Of a DNA stretch of 64,000 nucleotides, positions 1-10,967 are shown piece by piece; the first letter of the stretch is position 1; every line of letters begins with the position of its first letter. The notes below the pieces were generated by a model. It saw nothing but the letters and a program-made list of their open reading frames with translations, was not told the origin of the DNA and searched no databases. The DNA comes from Mycocentrospora acerina. Its lineage: Eukaryota > Ascomycota > Dothideomycetes > Pleosporales. Where the stretch lies: the NCBI GenBank assembly GCA_022701365.1, contig JAKUHH010000041.1:1-64000 (forward strand), read 5' to 3'. Made by a program: the position numbers and the translations under genes.

Positions 1-125
1 GGGGGTATTGTTTGTACGTCATATGGATCGATTATATAGTATTGTATTGTATCATGTTGCATCGTTTCTCTCCTTTTTTTGAGTGTAGGTAGGTACGGGC
101 CAGACAAGCAGTTTAATTCATGTTG

Positions 126-126
<1 letters not shown>

Positions 127-157
<31 letters not shown>

Positions 158-158
158 T
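127..158. repeat. (TGTC)n microsatellite
   Basis: About eight consecutive TGTC/CTGT units in non-coding DNA. The same motif recurs at about 5768-5792 and 6022-6046. Confidence 0.85.
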
Positions 159-518
159 TTTGCATGGTATGTATAAGTATTGTTTGGAGAAAATAAAATA
201 AAAACTTGAACTCGAAAACGAAAAAAAAAAATTAATTAAAAAATAAAAAGAGAGAGAGAGAAAGAGAAAGAGAGAATGAAATGTCCATTGGGAGGGGGGT
301 TTTTAATTTTTTTTTTCTTACTTCTTGACTTGAAAAGTAGGTAGATATATAAATAAATAAATATATACATTTTGGTCAATAATGCTAGAAAAGACCGGCT
401 ATTTTATGGCATTTTGCCATTTACTAGAAAGAAAGGATATCGGCTACTAATTTTTTTATCTATCACAATATTTATGAAATCGAGCTGTTCAATTCTCTCT
501 TTCCCTTTTTCTCTCTCT

Positions 519-650
519 CCCTTTTTCTCTCTTTCCCTTTCTCTCTCTCTCCCTTTTTCTCTCTTTCCCTTTCTCTCTCTCTCACTTTTTCTCTCTTTCC
601 CTTTCTCTCTCTCTCCCTTTTTCTCTCTTTCCTTTTCTCTCTCTCTCTCT
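519..650. repeat. 32-bp pyrimidine minisatellite, four units
   Basis: Units begin with CCCTTTTTCTCTC or CACTTTTTCTCTC at 519, 551, 583 and 615, an exact 32-bp period. Each unit alternates CCCTTTTT, CTCTCTTT and CTCTCTCT blocks. It lies immediately downstream of the polymerase kappa stop codon on that gene's strand, where it would be a purine (GA) tract in the 3' UTR or spacer. Confidence 0.85.
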
Positions 651-671
651 CCCGCTCAGTGATGTGATGCA

Positions 672-2571
672 TCAAGTACCACCAATTGAGAAAAAGCTTC
701 TTCTCTTCTCGCGTGCCTGCTCATCCACAGCTAGAGGTTCGTTCTTCGGTCTCCCGCGCTTGCCCTTCTTCTGTGCGGGTCTAGACAGACTGCTATTTTT
801 CTCTAGTGTTGGTAGTACGGTGGATTGCACGGCTTCTTTGATGGTCTGGCGCGAGAGGCAAAAATCAATGTGTGCATTGAAGGTTGCGTCGTCGGGTGGC
901 TGCGGGATGACGCATATAGGACAAGTCCACGGCTCTTCAGCGGGGGAATTTGGTTGTGGTTCGTTGAGGGTTATGGTATTATGCTGCTGCTGCTCCTCAT
1001 ACTCCTGGGATAACACTTCCAGCTCGTTCATCTCGTCGTCGCGCTCTTGACGCGCTGCTTCCTCAAATTCTTCTTCGGGCCAGACTTCCCATTCTCCATC
1101 GTCGTTTGTTGCTACCGTTTGTTTCGCTGCACCTATTGTTGTTGTTGTCTTGTGTCGACCAAAGAAATCGATGCCAATCTTCTTTGTGCTCATGAGATTT
1201 GTGGCTCGCAGGCCCAGAAGTCGTAGTTTCATATTTGGAATCTCCTTCATCAGCTTCTCCAGCATAGGCAGACTGTACTTGTACAAATCATCTGCGCGGT
1301 ACACGGCAAAGGGTGGAGTCATCTGTCGCGTATGGAGCTCATATGTGTGTAGCTTAATCTTGATGCAAAGCGTCCTGCCCTTGAATTCAGTGCGCTTGAG
1401 ATCACCTTCCAATTCATCTGCAACTGAGCGAAGCTTCTCTCGCAGGGCGTCAGGGGTACCAAGCTCCCGGAAGGTGGTCTGTTGGATGTTAGACCGTGTG
1501 CAATATTCTCGGGAGAGAGGGAACACAAACCTCGGTCCCGACGCTCTTGCGCTCACGACTCTCTGCTGGTTGTATCTGGGTGCGGCCAAGACCCAGGTAG
1601 CACTGTACCAAGAACTGGAAAGCCTTTTGGCCGAATAGCTGTGGCAAGTATGCTCGGTGCGCGTAAATATCTCCACATGTTTTGATGCCAATAGCATCCA
1701 GTTCTCGCTCAAAGACGCGGCCAATACCATTGACTTTTCTGGTGGGCATCGTCTTCATAAACTGCATGACCGTCTGTCTGTCGCTGGGCAGGAGGAACTG
1801 GCCGTTGGGCTTGTTCTTGTTGGAGCAGATCTTGGCAAGCTTTGCGTTGACGGCGATGCCAGCCGAGACTGTCAAGCCAGTTTTCTCGTGGACTTGTGCG
1901 CGCAGCTGGCTGACTGCCTCGTCAGGACGCATGCTGTGTTGCTGGCAGTACTCTGTGAGGTTGAGGTAGGCCTCGTCACAACTAGCACTCTCGAAGCCAG
2001 GGTCGTAGAGTGCAAGCACTGCCCTGATTTCCTCAGCCTTGGCGGTGTATTTGGCAAAGTTCATGGGCACGCATACAAGCTGGGGACACAGCTTCATGGC
2101 AACAAAGCTGGCCATGCCCGAGCGACAGCCAAACTTCCTGGCGTGGTAGTTGCAGGTGGTCAGAACGCCCTTGCCGACGGCCATGGGGACCAGCTTCAGC
2201 TCCGGCCGGTCCAGCTCCTCGACGGCGGCGAAGAAGGCATCGCAGTCGATGTGGACGACGACCTGGCTGAGGTCGCGGCCCAGCTCGAGCTCGGCAATCA
2301 GGTCGTCGGCCCTGCGCAGGTCTGCAGACAGGTCGCGCTGCTCGAGGCGGCGCTTCTTGGCAAGGATCTTTGCGATCTTGTCCGTCAGGTTCCTGTCCTT
2401 GGCCTCTTCGTTGCTGAAGAACTTGGAGCCCTTGGAGGCGTTGTAGATGATGTCGGCCACGTGCTGCTGGTCGACCGTGTCCTGGCCGGCCTTTGTGAGC
2501 GAGGGCCCCAGCAGATGGTACTTGAGGGAGTCGTGCTGCGGCGGGGCGTGGCTGCTGGCACTGCCGTCCAT
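672..2571 (-). CDS. DNA polymerase kappa (Y-family, DinB-type translesion polymerase)
   Basis: Two exons: 1531-2571 and 672-1478, joined across a 52-bp GT-AG intron (1479-1530, branch CTAAC), giving 615 residues. The join restores the run RKSVGTE/TTFRELG, typical of pol kappa after its palm and little finger. Catalytic carboxylates are visible in HIDCDAFF (D109, D111) and SCDEAYL (D199, E200). An N-terminal extension (residues 1-100) precedes the palm, as in eukaryotic pol kappa. The C-terminal tail has a Rad18-type UBZ finger (C533, C536, H550, C554), a basic KKGKRGRPK stretch (584-592) and the end RRSFFSIGGT. The family inserts bases opposite minor-groove adducts and extends mismatched ends in the nucleus. 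The start is the first ATG of the long frame, and the gene is divergent from the coiled-coil gene. Family identity is near certain. Confidence 0.95.
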
Positions 2572-3114
2572 GGTTGGCGTGGAGCCATGGGAGCTGGAGG
2601 TGGTGTGTGGCTGGGGCTGGCGGTGGCAGAGGACAATGACGCATCGGCAGGCTAGCCCCAGACGGGCGCTAGCTCGCGGGCGGCCTCAAAGGACTCTTTT
2701 GGCGGCAGTGCTCTGGCCGACGACAGCACTGGAGCACCGCAGCACCGCAGCACGCACGCTGCCGCCATCCACGCCCACGCCCGCGCCCGCCCCTTTCTCC
2801 CGCCGCCTGCCCGCGGCCATGGACACGACGAGCACCGCGCCCTGCCCCCCGCCGACCTCGTGACCGGCGCCCACGCCCGCTGCCATTGCGCTCTCTGGGC
2901 GTGCACCCGCCCCGTGCACCCGCCCCGTCCCCTACCACGCCCATACCGCCCTGCCGCCCTGCCGCCATAGCATCCACACCACCCACACCCACACCACCAC
3001 CACCACCACCACCACCACTCCTCCTCCTCCTCCGCGCCCACCCCGTCGGCCATGCGCGCGCCCCCGACACCACGCCGCCCCGCCCCCGCCTGATCCCCAA
3101 CGCCGACGCGGAGG
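2572..3114. promoter_or_regulatory. Divergent promoter region, very GC-rich
   Basis: This 543-bp spacer lies between the start codons of polymerase kappa (-) and the coiled-coil gene (+). It is strongly C-rich on the plus strand and holds a CAC trinucleotide run at about 2985-3016. No TATA box was recognised. A shared bidirectional promoter is inferred from geometry only. Confidence 0.5.
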
Positions 3115-5181
3115 ATGCCCCTCGACCGCACCACGCAGAACAACCCGCGGCCATTGAAGCCCTCGCTCGCTGCCACCCGCCCGCCCAAGACGCCCGCCGC
3201 CCCGCGCCTCGCCGTCGTGCCCTCGACGCCCGCCGCCCAGCAGACGGGCCGCCCGGTGCGCGCCCTCCACGGCCCAGCGCCGCGCCTGGCCCTCGCCCCC
3301 GACGACGACACCGCCCCCGCCCGCCCGCTCGGCAGCAATGTCTCGCCGCGCTCGTCGTCGCGCCGCTCGCGCATAGGCACCTCGAGCGCCGCGTCCACGC
3401 CCACCAGCACCCCCGCCGGCACCCCGCTGGGCTCGCGCCCGCCCTCTGCCCTCGACTCTTCGCACCGCGACCACGGCCCCGCCACCGCCCGCCTGGCTGT
3501 CAACGGCGGCGGCCGCCTGCGCGTCGCGCCTGCACACCAGGCCGCCCATCCAGCACCGCCCACGCCGCGCCTGCCCCTGGCCTACGCATACCCGCACGCG
3601 CCATTGGGGCCCGCCGCCGCCAGGAGCCCCTCCCCGGCCTTCTTCCACGCCAACGACGCCCGGCCCAAGGAACAGCCCTCGGCGCCAGCCAGCCAGAAGA
3701 AAGCCCCCGTCTTCTTCTACGCAAACGGCACACAGGACGACGCGCCGCGGAGACTAGACTCCCCGTCGCCGCCCGTGTCGTCGCTGGGCAGGCCGTCGCT
3801 GGAGAGCAAGTTCTTCCACGCCGACTCCATCCCCGACGCGAGGAACACGCCGCCAGCACCCACACCCACTTCGACATTGCCAGAACCCCCTCCTCCTGCG
3901 TCAGACCCGCCTCCTGCGTCAGACCCTGCACACGCGTCTTCGCTGCGCCCCGCGTCGCCGACAAAAGACTTTGCCCATCTCTCGTACCGCAGAGGCGCCT
4001 CCCAGGTCATCCGACCCGCCCTCCATGCCCGCAACTCTGCAGTTTCCGCCTTGGCTGCACCCGCCCCATCTGATGTTCCCGACCGCTCCAGGAGGCGATC
4101 TAGCGTTGCTTCGTCCATTATGAGGGCGGGCCATGGCAAGAGCGCGAGTCTGTCGTCCATCGACTCTGTAGTCGAGTCAAAGACGGCGCTCTCAAACGAT
4201 GCTGCGTTCCCCATGCCTAGCCCCTTGCACGCCCAACACTACACAGACCACGACGACACAAGATCTGAAAGCGTCACCTCGGCGCCCTCTCCGCCATTGA
4301 CGGCCTTCTCGGGGCTTCACTCTCCAGCCCGAACAAGCACGGGCGGCCAGAGTGCGTTGGAGATGATGAACGAGCTCGCTGCCAATGCACGTCGCGAACG
4401 CAAAGTACTCGACCTCGAGATTAGCAATTCCTCACTACTCGCCATCAACCGCTCGCTGGAGAAGGAAGTTCGCAAGCAAAAGGCCGAGCTGCGGAGATAC
4501 AGACGCATGACTCTCTCGGGACGCTTCTCGGTCGACGTCGTCGAGCCTGCCTTTGAGAACTATTCCATCGCCGAAGCCACCAATACGGACCAAGTGTCGG
4601 ACACATCAGACGCTGAAGACGAGTCTGATGAAGACGAATCAGAAGAGGACTCGGAACAAGGCGACTCCATAGACGAGAGCGTGTTGAGTGGTAGTGGGCA
4701 GGAATACCAAGACGGCACTCAACGCGTACGAGACGAGAAGCGTCTCCAGCTTGACCTTTCCAAGCACCGCGAACTGTTACTCGACAGCCAAAAGATGAAC
4801 CAGAGCTTGAGGCGATGTCTGGGATGGACAGAACAGCTGATCAAAGACGGGCAAAAGGCACTCGACTACAAAGTTCACGCCAGCGACGTCAGGTTGGGCG
4901 GGCGGGTACTGGAACCCGAGGACGACAACGACATGGCCGAGCCGGGAGAGTCCAATACCCTCCTCAGTCCCTGGAGTCCTCCACACCGCCCAAGTGACTC
5001 GCTAGATCTACACACATTCAACGGAGCAGACCGAGTCGGCGACCGTGACAGCGGTATTGACATAGATAGTCTACAGCATGCCTCTCTCAAACTACCAGAC
5101 CACATTCCTCTACTCGGATCACCATTCGAAGAGAGACTTCAATATCTCCACGCTTCCATTGACGCTCTCGAGGCAACATGA
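3115..5181 (+). CDS. Proline-rich, acidic coiled-coil protein of unknown function
   Basis: A single open frame of 688 residues. Residues 1-300 are Pro/Ala/Ser-rich and probably disordered. This part carries three copies of a short motif: FFHAN (176-180), FFYAN (200-204) and FFHAD (233-237). A helical, probably coiled-coil segment runs from about 414 (ALEMMNELAANARRERK) to 465. An acidic block (about 493-516) follows, then a second charged helix (about 535-590). No catalytic signature is visible. The architecture resembles conserved fungal proteins annotated as hypothetical; I know no function. DNA encoding the first third is much more GC-rich than the rest. The start at 3115 is the first ATG of the frame after upstream C-rich sequence; an internal start would remove only disordered sequence. 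Confidence 0.8.
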   Translation: MPLDRTTQNNPRPLKPSLAATRPPKTPAAPRLAVVPSTPAAQQTGRPVRALHGPAPRLALAPDDDTAPARPLGSNVSPRSSSRRSRIGTSSAASTPTSTPAGTPLGSRPPSALDSSHRDHGPATARLAVNGGGRLRVAPAHQAAHPAPPTPRLPLAYAYPHAPLGPAAARSPSPAFFHANDARPKEQPSAPASQKKAPVFFYANGTQDDAPRRLDSPSPPVSSLGRPSLESKFFHADSIPDARNTPPAPTPTSTLPEPPPPASDPPPASDPAHASSLRPASPTKDFAHLSYRRGASQVIRPALHARNSAVSALAAPAPSDVPDRSRRRSSVASSIMRAGHGKSASLSSIDSVVESKTALSNDAAFPMPSPLHAQHYTDHDDTRSESVTSAPSPPLTAFSGLHSPARTSTGGQSALEMMNELAANARRERKVLDLEISNSSLLAINRSLEKEVRKQKAELRRYRRMTLSGRFSVDVVEPAFENYSIAEATNTDQVSDTSDAEDESDEDESEEDSEQGDSIDESVLSGSGQEYQDGTQRVRDEKRLQLDLSKHRELLLDSQKMNQSLRRCLGWTEQLIKDGQKALDYKVHASDVRLGGRVLEPEDDNDMAEPGESNTLLSPWSPPHRPSDSLDLHTFNGADRVGDRDSGIDIDSLQHASLKLPDHIPLLGSPFEERLQYLHASIDALEAT

Positions 5182-5655
5182 TCCTCCCAGCGACCCACCC
5201 CACTTATGTCATTTAATACACAAGCGCATACATCACGGCCCCAACGTCACTAATGTGACTTATTATTATTAGAATCTACGGCCGACTGCTATCCTTTTTT
5301 GGTTTTTGCTCACAAATAGTACATTGCATTGGCGTCACTATACAGGTGTTTCGGATTTTGTTTTGTTTTGTTTTTAAAAAAAAATCCTTCATTGACCATC
5401 GCTTAGTATATACATGGTCATTCGCTCCATATTGGTCTTCTTCTTCTTCTTCTTCCTTTTTTTTCTTGTTTTGTTTTGTTTTGCTTTGGATTCCCCCTCC
5501 CCTCTCACTCTATCAATAAAACAAGCGATATGGAAGGACGGGAGAAAGTTACAACAGCCCCCGCCCCCCAACCTTCTTCCTTCTCTCGTCTTTCTTTCTT
5601 CTTCTTATTCTCCTTTTTCTTCTTTTCTCATCGGCATTTTTTGGAGAAGAAAAAA

Positions 5656-5908
5656 AAAGGGGGGATTTCGGTTGAATTGGATTTATTTTATTAATTTTTT
5701 TTTCAATCTTTCTTGTCGCTGATTCTTGCTTTCAGTGGTACGTATGTACGTACGGCAGCAATATCTGCCTGTCTGTCTGTCTGTCTGTTTGTCTGATTGT
5801 CGGTCGGTCGGTCGGTCGGTCGGTCGGTCGGTCGGTCGGTCGGCCTGTAGTCAAGTCAAGTCAAGTCAGTCTTATGAGATACCCCCCCCCCCCCCCCCCC
5901 CCCCCCTT
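5656..5908. repeat. Direct repeat copy 1 (left side of assembly seam)
   Basis: This copy runs from the A/G tract at 5656 to a 25-base poly-C (5882-5906) plus TT. It matches 5910-6151 base for base at a constant 254-bp offset up to the poly-C. It contains TGTC and GGTC tetranucleotide runs and three copies of TCAAG. The N at 5909 directly follows. Confidence 0.9.
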
Positions 5909-5909
5909 N
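5909..5909. other. Single ambiguous base marking a contig junction
   Basis: This is the only N I saw in the window. It sits exactly between the two copies of the direct repeat and after a long poly-C, as expected where two contigs with an unmerged overlap were joined. Confidence 0.85.
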
Positions 5910-6151
5910 AAAGGGGGGATTTCGGTTGAATTGGATTTATTTTATTAATTTTTTTTTCAATCTTTCTTGTCGCTGATTCTTGCTTTCAGTGGTACGTATG
6001 TACGTACGGCAGCAATATCTGCCTGTCTGTCTGTCTGTCTGTTTGTCTGATTGTCGGTCGGTCGGTCGGTCGGTCGGTCGGTCGGTCGGTCGGTCGGCCT
6101 GTAGTCAAGTCAAGTCAAGTCAGTCTTATGAGATACCCCCCCCCCCCCCTT
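5910..6151. repeat. Direct repeat copy 2 (right side of assembly seam)
   Basis: Second copy of 5656-5908. Here the poly-C is 14 bases long (6136-6149) and is followed by TTCTCTCTC, so it continues into unique sequence. The TT that ends copy 1 matches the start of that continuation. Confidence 0.9.
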
Positions 6152-6477
6152 CTCTCTCTCCCTCTCCCCATTTGTTCATTCACAATCAACCAATCAACCA
6201 ACCAATCAGCTAGCCCTCCTCCACCGCTATATAGAAAGGTCATTGTCAGTTATAGAGAATATATATATATATAAAAAAACTACATGGCCTTTTTTTTTCT
6301 CTTGTGCTACTGTAATTATGATGATGTTTCTGTGTCCCTATTGGGAGTGTCTATCTTTTTACCTTTTTCAAATTAAAAAAACACCCGTTTTTGGCTCTAC
6401 AAAGTGATGGTTTTTGTGTGTGTATATGTATATATTTATATGTACTTGTAAATAGGAATATACCTGTAATGTGACTC

Positions 6478-6482
6478 TTTTT

Positions 6483-6558
<76 letters not shown>
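6478..6558. repeat. (CTTT)n microsatellite
   Basis: About twenty consecutive TTTC/CTTT units in non-coding sequence. Translations of this run into Lys/Glu or Phe/Leu repeats are not genes. Confidence 0.9.
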
Positions 6559-6559
<1 letters not shown>

Positions 6560-6968
6560 AAGTAATAACAACAAAAAGTACATGAACTTGCTTCACTTTG
6601 GTAAGTAGGTAGGTAGATTGATTGATTGATTGATTGATTCAAGTAACAACAAGATAGATGAAGACTATGATAATGATGATGATGATTGTAGCTTCTACAG
6701 AAAAGGACGGGGTATTGTACGCATCTATCCGTGTTTTGTACATTCTAAAAGATATCATGGAAAAAAAAACACGCGCTCAGAGGTGATAAAATCCATCCAT
6801 CCATCCTTCATGAAAGCAGACATGTAAATCCTACCCGGATTTCACGCATCATGATCGATTAAAGGAAAAGGAAAAAAAAACGTGGGATGATTCGTAAAAA
6901 AGGAAAACAAAACAAAGCAAAACATGGGAGCACAGCACAAACGACAACAACATCAAACGTGTACTGAA

Positions 6969-8164
6969 TCATGCCCAGTAGCCCAGTAGAGCCATGATAC
7001 CAGCGCCCAGCATCATCAATCCAAAAGCCCACAGTGTCCTGCTTAGTGGTCCCTTTTGCATGTACGGGCTGAACATGAACTCGTGCGCCATCAACTCAAT
7101 CAGCCCCGTGTAGATGAGGATACCCGCGCTGACAGAGTCGAACACGCCGTTGACCATGAGCGTCGTCCTGCTCCCCGGGGCAAAGCTCTGGCGCGCCCCC
7201 AACCCAATCGCAATCGCGATTGGCGTCGAGATTCCGTAGCCAATCGCAAGAAAGTAGGGTGTCCAGCGCTTCGAGCGCGGCCAGGGCACTTCGGCAAGCC
7301 GTGTTCCCAGACCCAGGCCCTCGAATGTTTGGTGGAACGCGAGCACAATGTACAGCGTAACAAACTCTTCGCCGGCAACGGCGAGCGTCAGCCCGATGAA
7401 GATGGAGTGGAAGATGACGCCAAACTCGAGGATGAAGACGGCAGTCAGCTGTGCGGTATACGTCTCTGGGACGATCCCTTGGGCCTCCCAGTTTTGCGGA
7501 AGCGACTCATTAGCAACGTGATCACGCTGGTGGCCCAGGTGGTCATCGCCGCGGATGTGAGGGTTGCTGGTGCCGACTTCACTGGATTGTGGCGTGTGCT
7601 TGCGCTCCGAGAGGCTGAGAGCGTCGTTGTTGGCGCTGTGGGAATCATGGCCAGAATGAGAGTGAGAGTGGGAGTGGGAATGGCCATGATCGCCTTCACC
7701 GAATTTCGCGAAGCGCATCGTCATCAACTCGATGAACAGCATTACGAATATCACCATGAGGGGAATGCCCGAGGCCCAGGGGTACGCCGCAATGACACCC
7801 GTTAGGCATTCGTTGCCAAAGGCTTCATTTGCAGGCGCAAGAAGATGAATAAAAGCTGTGGCAATGATGATTCCAGAGCCAAAGTACTTGACTAAGAAGA
7901 ATACCCATTCCGGTACAAGCTTCGACTTTTGTCTTCTTGCGAATACAGGAAACATGGCGCCTGGAGTGTGTCAGTGAGGGTTGCTGAGATAAGGCAGAGA
8001 TGCGCGAGTCACTTACCCAACATGGATCCAACGAGGATCACAAAGATGGAAGATATCCGTAGGCCCATACGCCCATCGTAGTCGTTGCTAGTACTGCATT
8101 CTACTGGCGCAGTGTCCTCCTGGCGCAGAACAAGTCGTGCAACATTCGTGGTGATGGATTCCAT
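6969..8164 (-). CDS. ZIP-family zinc/iron transporter
   Basis: Exons 8017-8164 and 6969-7960 flank a 56-bp GT-AG intron (7961-8016); the product is 379 residues. The join reads SMLG/AMFPVFARR, the standard end of the first membrane segment in fungal ZRT/IRT proteins. The cytosolic loop is histidine-rich (GHSHSHSHSHSGHDSHS, about 142-158), a probable metal sensor. The later segments carry the HSIFIGLTL signature and HQTFEGLGLG, with the conserved His residues that form the transport path. The family imports Zn2+ or Fe2+ across the plasma membrane, or from the vacuole. I chose the ATG at 8164; an in-frame ATG at 8200 would add 12 residues that do not look conserved. No zinc-responsive element was recognised upstream. 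Confidence 0.93.
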
Positions 8165-10967
8165 AGTTGCGGCACCTTGTGGAACTGACAGTTGACACAA
8201 ACGTGACGGATAGCCCGGACTTAAAGATTTGGGTACCAGAATTCGCTTCCAGATGAGGGGAACCCGAACCTGTCAGACAATCTTTGCAAAACTCGGTCCC
8301 TGGTTTCACTGATTCCGGCCGAGTGGGTTTATGCTGCGAGCTGCAATGCTGCAAGGCGGAAAAAAAGGCTGGATATTTATTGCGCCCAGACAGACAAGCA
8401 CCGTGATGGACGTTTGAGTGGAGATTTCTAGACTGCTTGATGAGACTTGTCGAGATTTCGGGCAGGTGTCGTGATGGAGTACCTTGATGTCTACGCTAAG
8501 GGAAAAAGCCCACATGGATGCCGAATGAACACGATCGGTTGGCTTCCCGTCCCCCAGCCACTCGTCATTGTCTCAGATAACATGTCAAATACGCAATAAA
8601 CAAGTGGGTGGTTTCCAAAGCCTTGAAAACCAAAGGGTAAGCTTGGACTGGGTCACTGATGCCATGTTGGTGTTGATATGCCACGACGCAGATCTTCTGC
8701 TTGGCAAGAAAACGCCCATCCTATCAAGTAGACGGGTACATGTTACGCAGGCAAAGGCAATCATGATACCTCGACGAAACATGGACACCCCACGTTTCAG
8801 GGTATGGCCGGTTTGAAAAGCACTAACCAAGAGCACCGCCTTCTTGGTCGCCAGGTAGCGTCGCCGGAACAGTCGGCACTAGTTTGCTTAATGGCAATAG
8901 AGTACCTGTAAGGCCTGAAGCGACAGGGACTCAATAAAGCTAATTACATTGGGAAGTTTCTGCGACACTTTCCACCAGCACCAGAAGCCTAAAAGATAAT
9001 TGTGCTCACGGGACGAGGTAGATGGCGTTGTATTCGCTTGGAACATCACAATGTACAGGGGTGTTGGAAATCGACAGTGCCACCTTGTATGTGCCGTAAC
9101 TGGACAACGGCTGAAAACATGTTTGTTCAACGCACTCGGTCCTTTTTCTCGCGAGTCCTTACCGGACCTTTTCCGCTTGGAATATGTACGACTTGGTGTG
9201 TTGGGTGAAACATGTTATGCAGTGAACGCTGGCTTCAGATACCTCGTCACGACTTTTTATACCATCATTGAGCACGTACATTAAAAGCTGTGAGATTCAC
9301 ATGTGTCTACAGCCTTGACACACAGACGCATACATTCATTTTCCGACAACTGTAACCTTGCACGGCAGCGGCACAGTGAAATCTCTTGCTGACATTATCT
9401 TGCCCTTTTCATACAGAGTCTCCGCCGCTTGTGATACGGCCATGAGTAACCCCCCCGAAGAAACACGGCACACATAAGCTTTCTCGGCATCAAAGCTGCA
9501 AACCATGTCACAGTAAGAACCCTAGCTAGCACACTGCCGGTAATGCAGAGCGTTTCCAAATACTCTGACTCGACTTATGCGTCAAAAAGTCGGTCCTATC
9601 GCAAAACGCCACCATGATGCTAGAGGGTGCGGGTTCTTCTTTCAATAGTATGCAGAGCTACATGGATGTTTTAGTTCTTTGACAGGTAGTGACAGGCAGT
9701 GACAGGTAGGGACAGGGTCCAGCGGAGATGCCGACACAAGGATGAAGTGTAGGGGAGGGGGGGGAGCAATCACTGCGGAAGCCTACCGATACGCTATTGA
9801 GATGCTTGCAAGTGAAGAGAACGGGATGGCTGTCTGCAGGTAGCCTATGAATGAAGCTCCGATAGAACATTTCGGGGGGGTGGGCGAGCATTTGGAGGTG
9901 ACAGCCAATAGGCTCTTTTCCGACAACAATGGTGAGTACATTGGTATCCATGTTTCTCAACCCGCCATGAAATCCTGGTGCTAGTCTTTCTCGCCCGATG
10001 CAGAAGCACAACATCAGCCAATAATAGATTCTTATGCCTGGGATTCCAAACTACCAGGTTGTTCTGCATACGGATCAAGAGAACGCGGGTGGACGTTTTT
10101 GTAACTGAACGCCGGGGGTAAGACAAGAAGAGGACCATGCATCCATCCATCCAGTTGGGGTAGTGTTGCAGAAATGGCAGGAGGGACGGACTCACCAGTT
10201 CAGAAAAAAGAAGACGGGATCCTATGGTTAGGTTAGGTTGTGTTGGTCAAAGAAGAAGGAACACTTCCAAAAAAGGGTCTGCTAGCAACAGCCATCTTAA
10301 TAGATGTATTTTTTTCTCACCAAAGTAGACGTCTGCAAACTCTGCCGTTCTTCCAGCTAACTTGTCAACCCTCATATAACTCACCACAGCAAAGACTGTT
10401 TGTTACCTAGTCTGTCTTATCAAGTCAAATACTTCCACTTCCCACTCCCTTCCTACAATAGATGCTATCACTCCATCTTATTTACCTTGAAGACTATGGC
10501 AAAGAGGGTGTTCTCGCACTGTCTCTCTGCCAGTGTAATTGTCTAGTTTGACAATCTGTCCAACGTCGACGTCTGCTTTTTTTCTTTTCTTTTCTTTTTG
10601 CGGGAAAATAGTGTATCAATGAGGGAGAGCGTAGTAGTTTAGGGTGAGAGAAAGTTATAAATGGGGCGGTGGTATGCATTGTATATCTAGGACAGGACGG
10701 ATTTCAGCTTGCAGCTTCTGTGTGAGTTATGGGAGGGGGTTTGACATGTCGTGTGATTTCTGTTGCAAGTCATCAAGTCCAAACTTGGATCATAATTTTT
10801 TAAAATGTAGTTGTGATGATAGAATTCCTCTCCATGTCAAAAAGTTGAGATGTTTCTAGTATTTAAGTGGTGTTGTACGCCTAACCTTATGCGATGCAAT
10901 GTTGTGTGTCTATACACGGTCTAACCTGGGTATCATACCGAGCCTGCCCAATTCTTGTCCATCAATT
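8165..10967. other. Intergenic, no gene recognised
   Basis: A 2.8 kb stretch upstream of the ZIP gene and downstream of the mitochondrial-carrier gene, both on the minus strand. Short frames of 60-118 codons occur on both strands and overlap each other; none has a recognisable domain or a splice-supported extension. There is a pyrimidine tract near 10578-10602 and a GACAGGTAG-like short repeat at 9679-9716. Confidence 0.6.

Larger units (their letters stand above)
1..671. other. Intergenic, low-complexity, no gene seen
   Basis: No coding region is supported here. The stretch holds a TGTC tetranucleotide run (about 127-158), A-rich and GA-rich tracts (about 200-275), and a pyrimidine minisatellite (listed separately) that ends just before the polymerase kappa stop codon. 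It is probably 3' flanking sequence of that gene plus part of an intergenic spacer whose other neighbour lies outside the window. Confidence 0.7.
5182..6968. other. Intergenic, repeat-rich, contains an assembly seam
   Basis: No gene is supported between the convergent 3' ends of the coiled-coil gene (+) and the ZIP transporter (-). Contents: pyrimidine tracts (5440-5700), a direct duplication split by one N (5656-6151), a CTTT tetranucleotide run (6478-6558) and short GATT and TGAT runs (6618-6690). Confidence 0.75.

Noticed and set aside
1657..2655. 332-codon plus-strand frame
   Set aside because: It is fully antisense to the polymerase kappa gene; the minus strand has catalytic motifs and codon use fitting a real protein, while this translation has none.
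2886..4073. 395-codon plus-strand frame
   Set aside because: Alternative frame of the GC-rich 5' half of the coiled-coil gene; Pro/Arg-rich output expected from biased DNA.
5656..6151. Recent segmental duplication or transposon target duplication
   Set aside because: The N at the exact junction and the broken poly-C explain it better as an assembly overlap.
10224..10240. Telomere-like GGTTAGGTTAGG
   Set aside because: Only about two units and internal; not a telomere or convincing interstitial telomere array.
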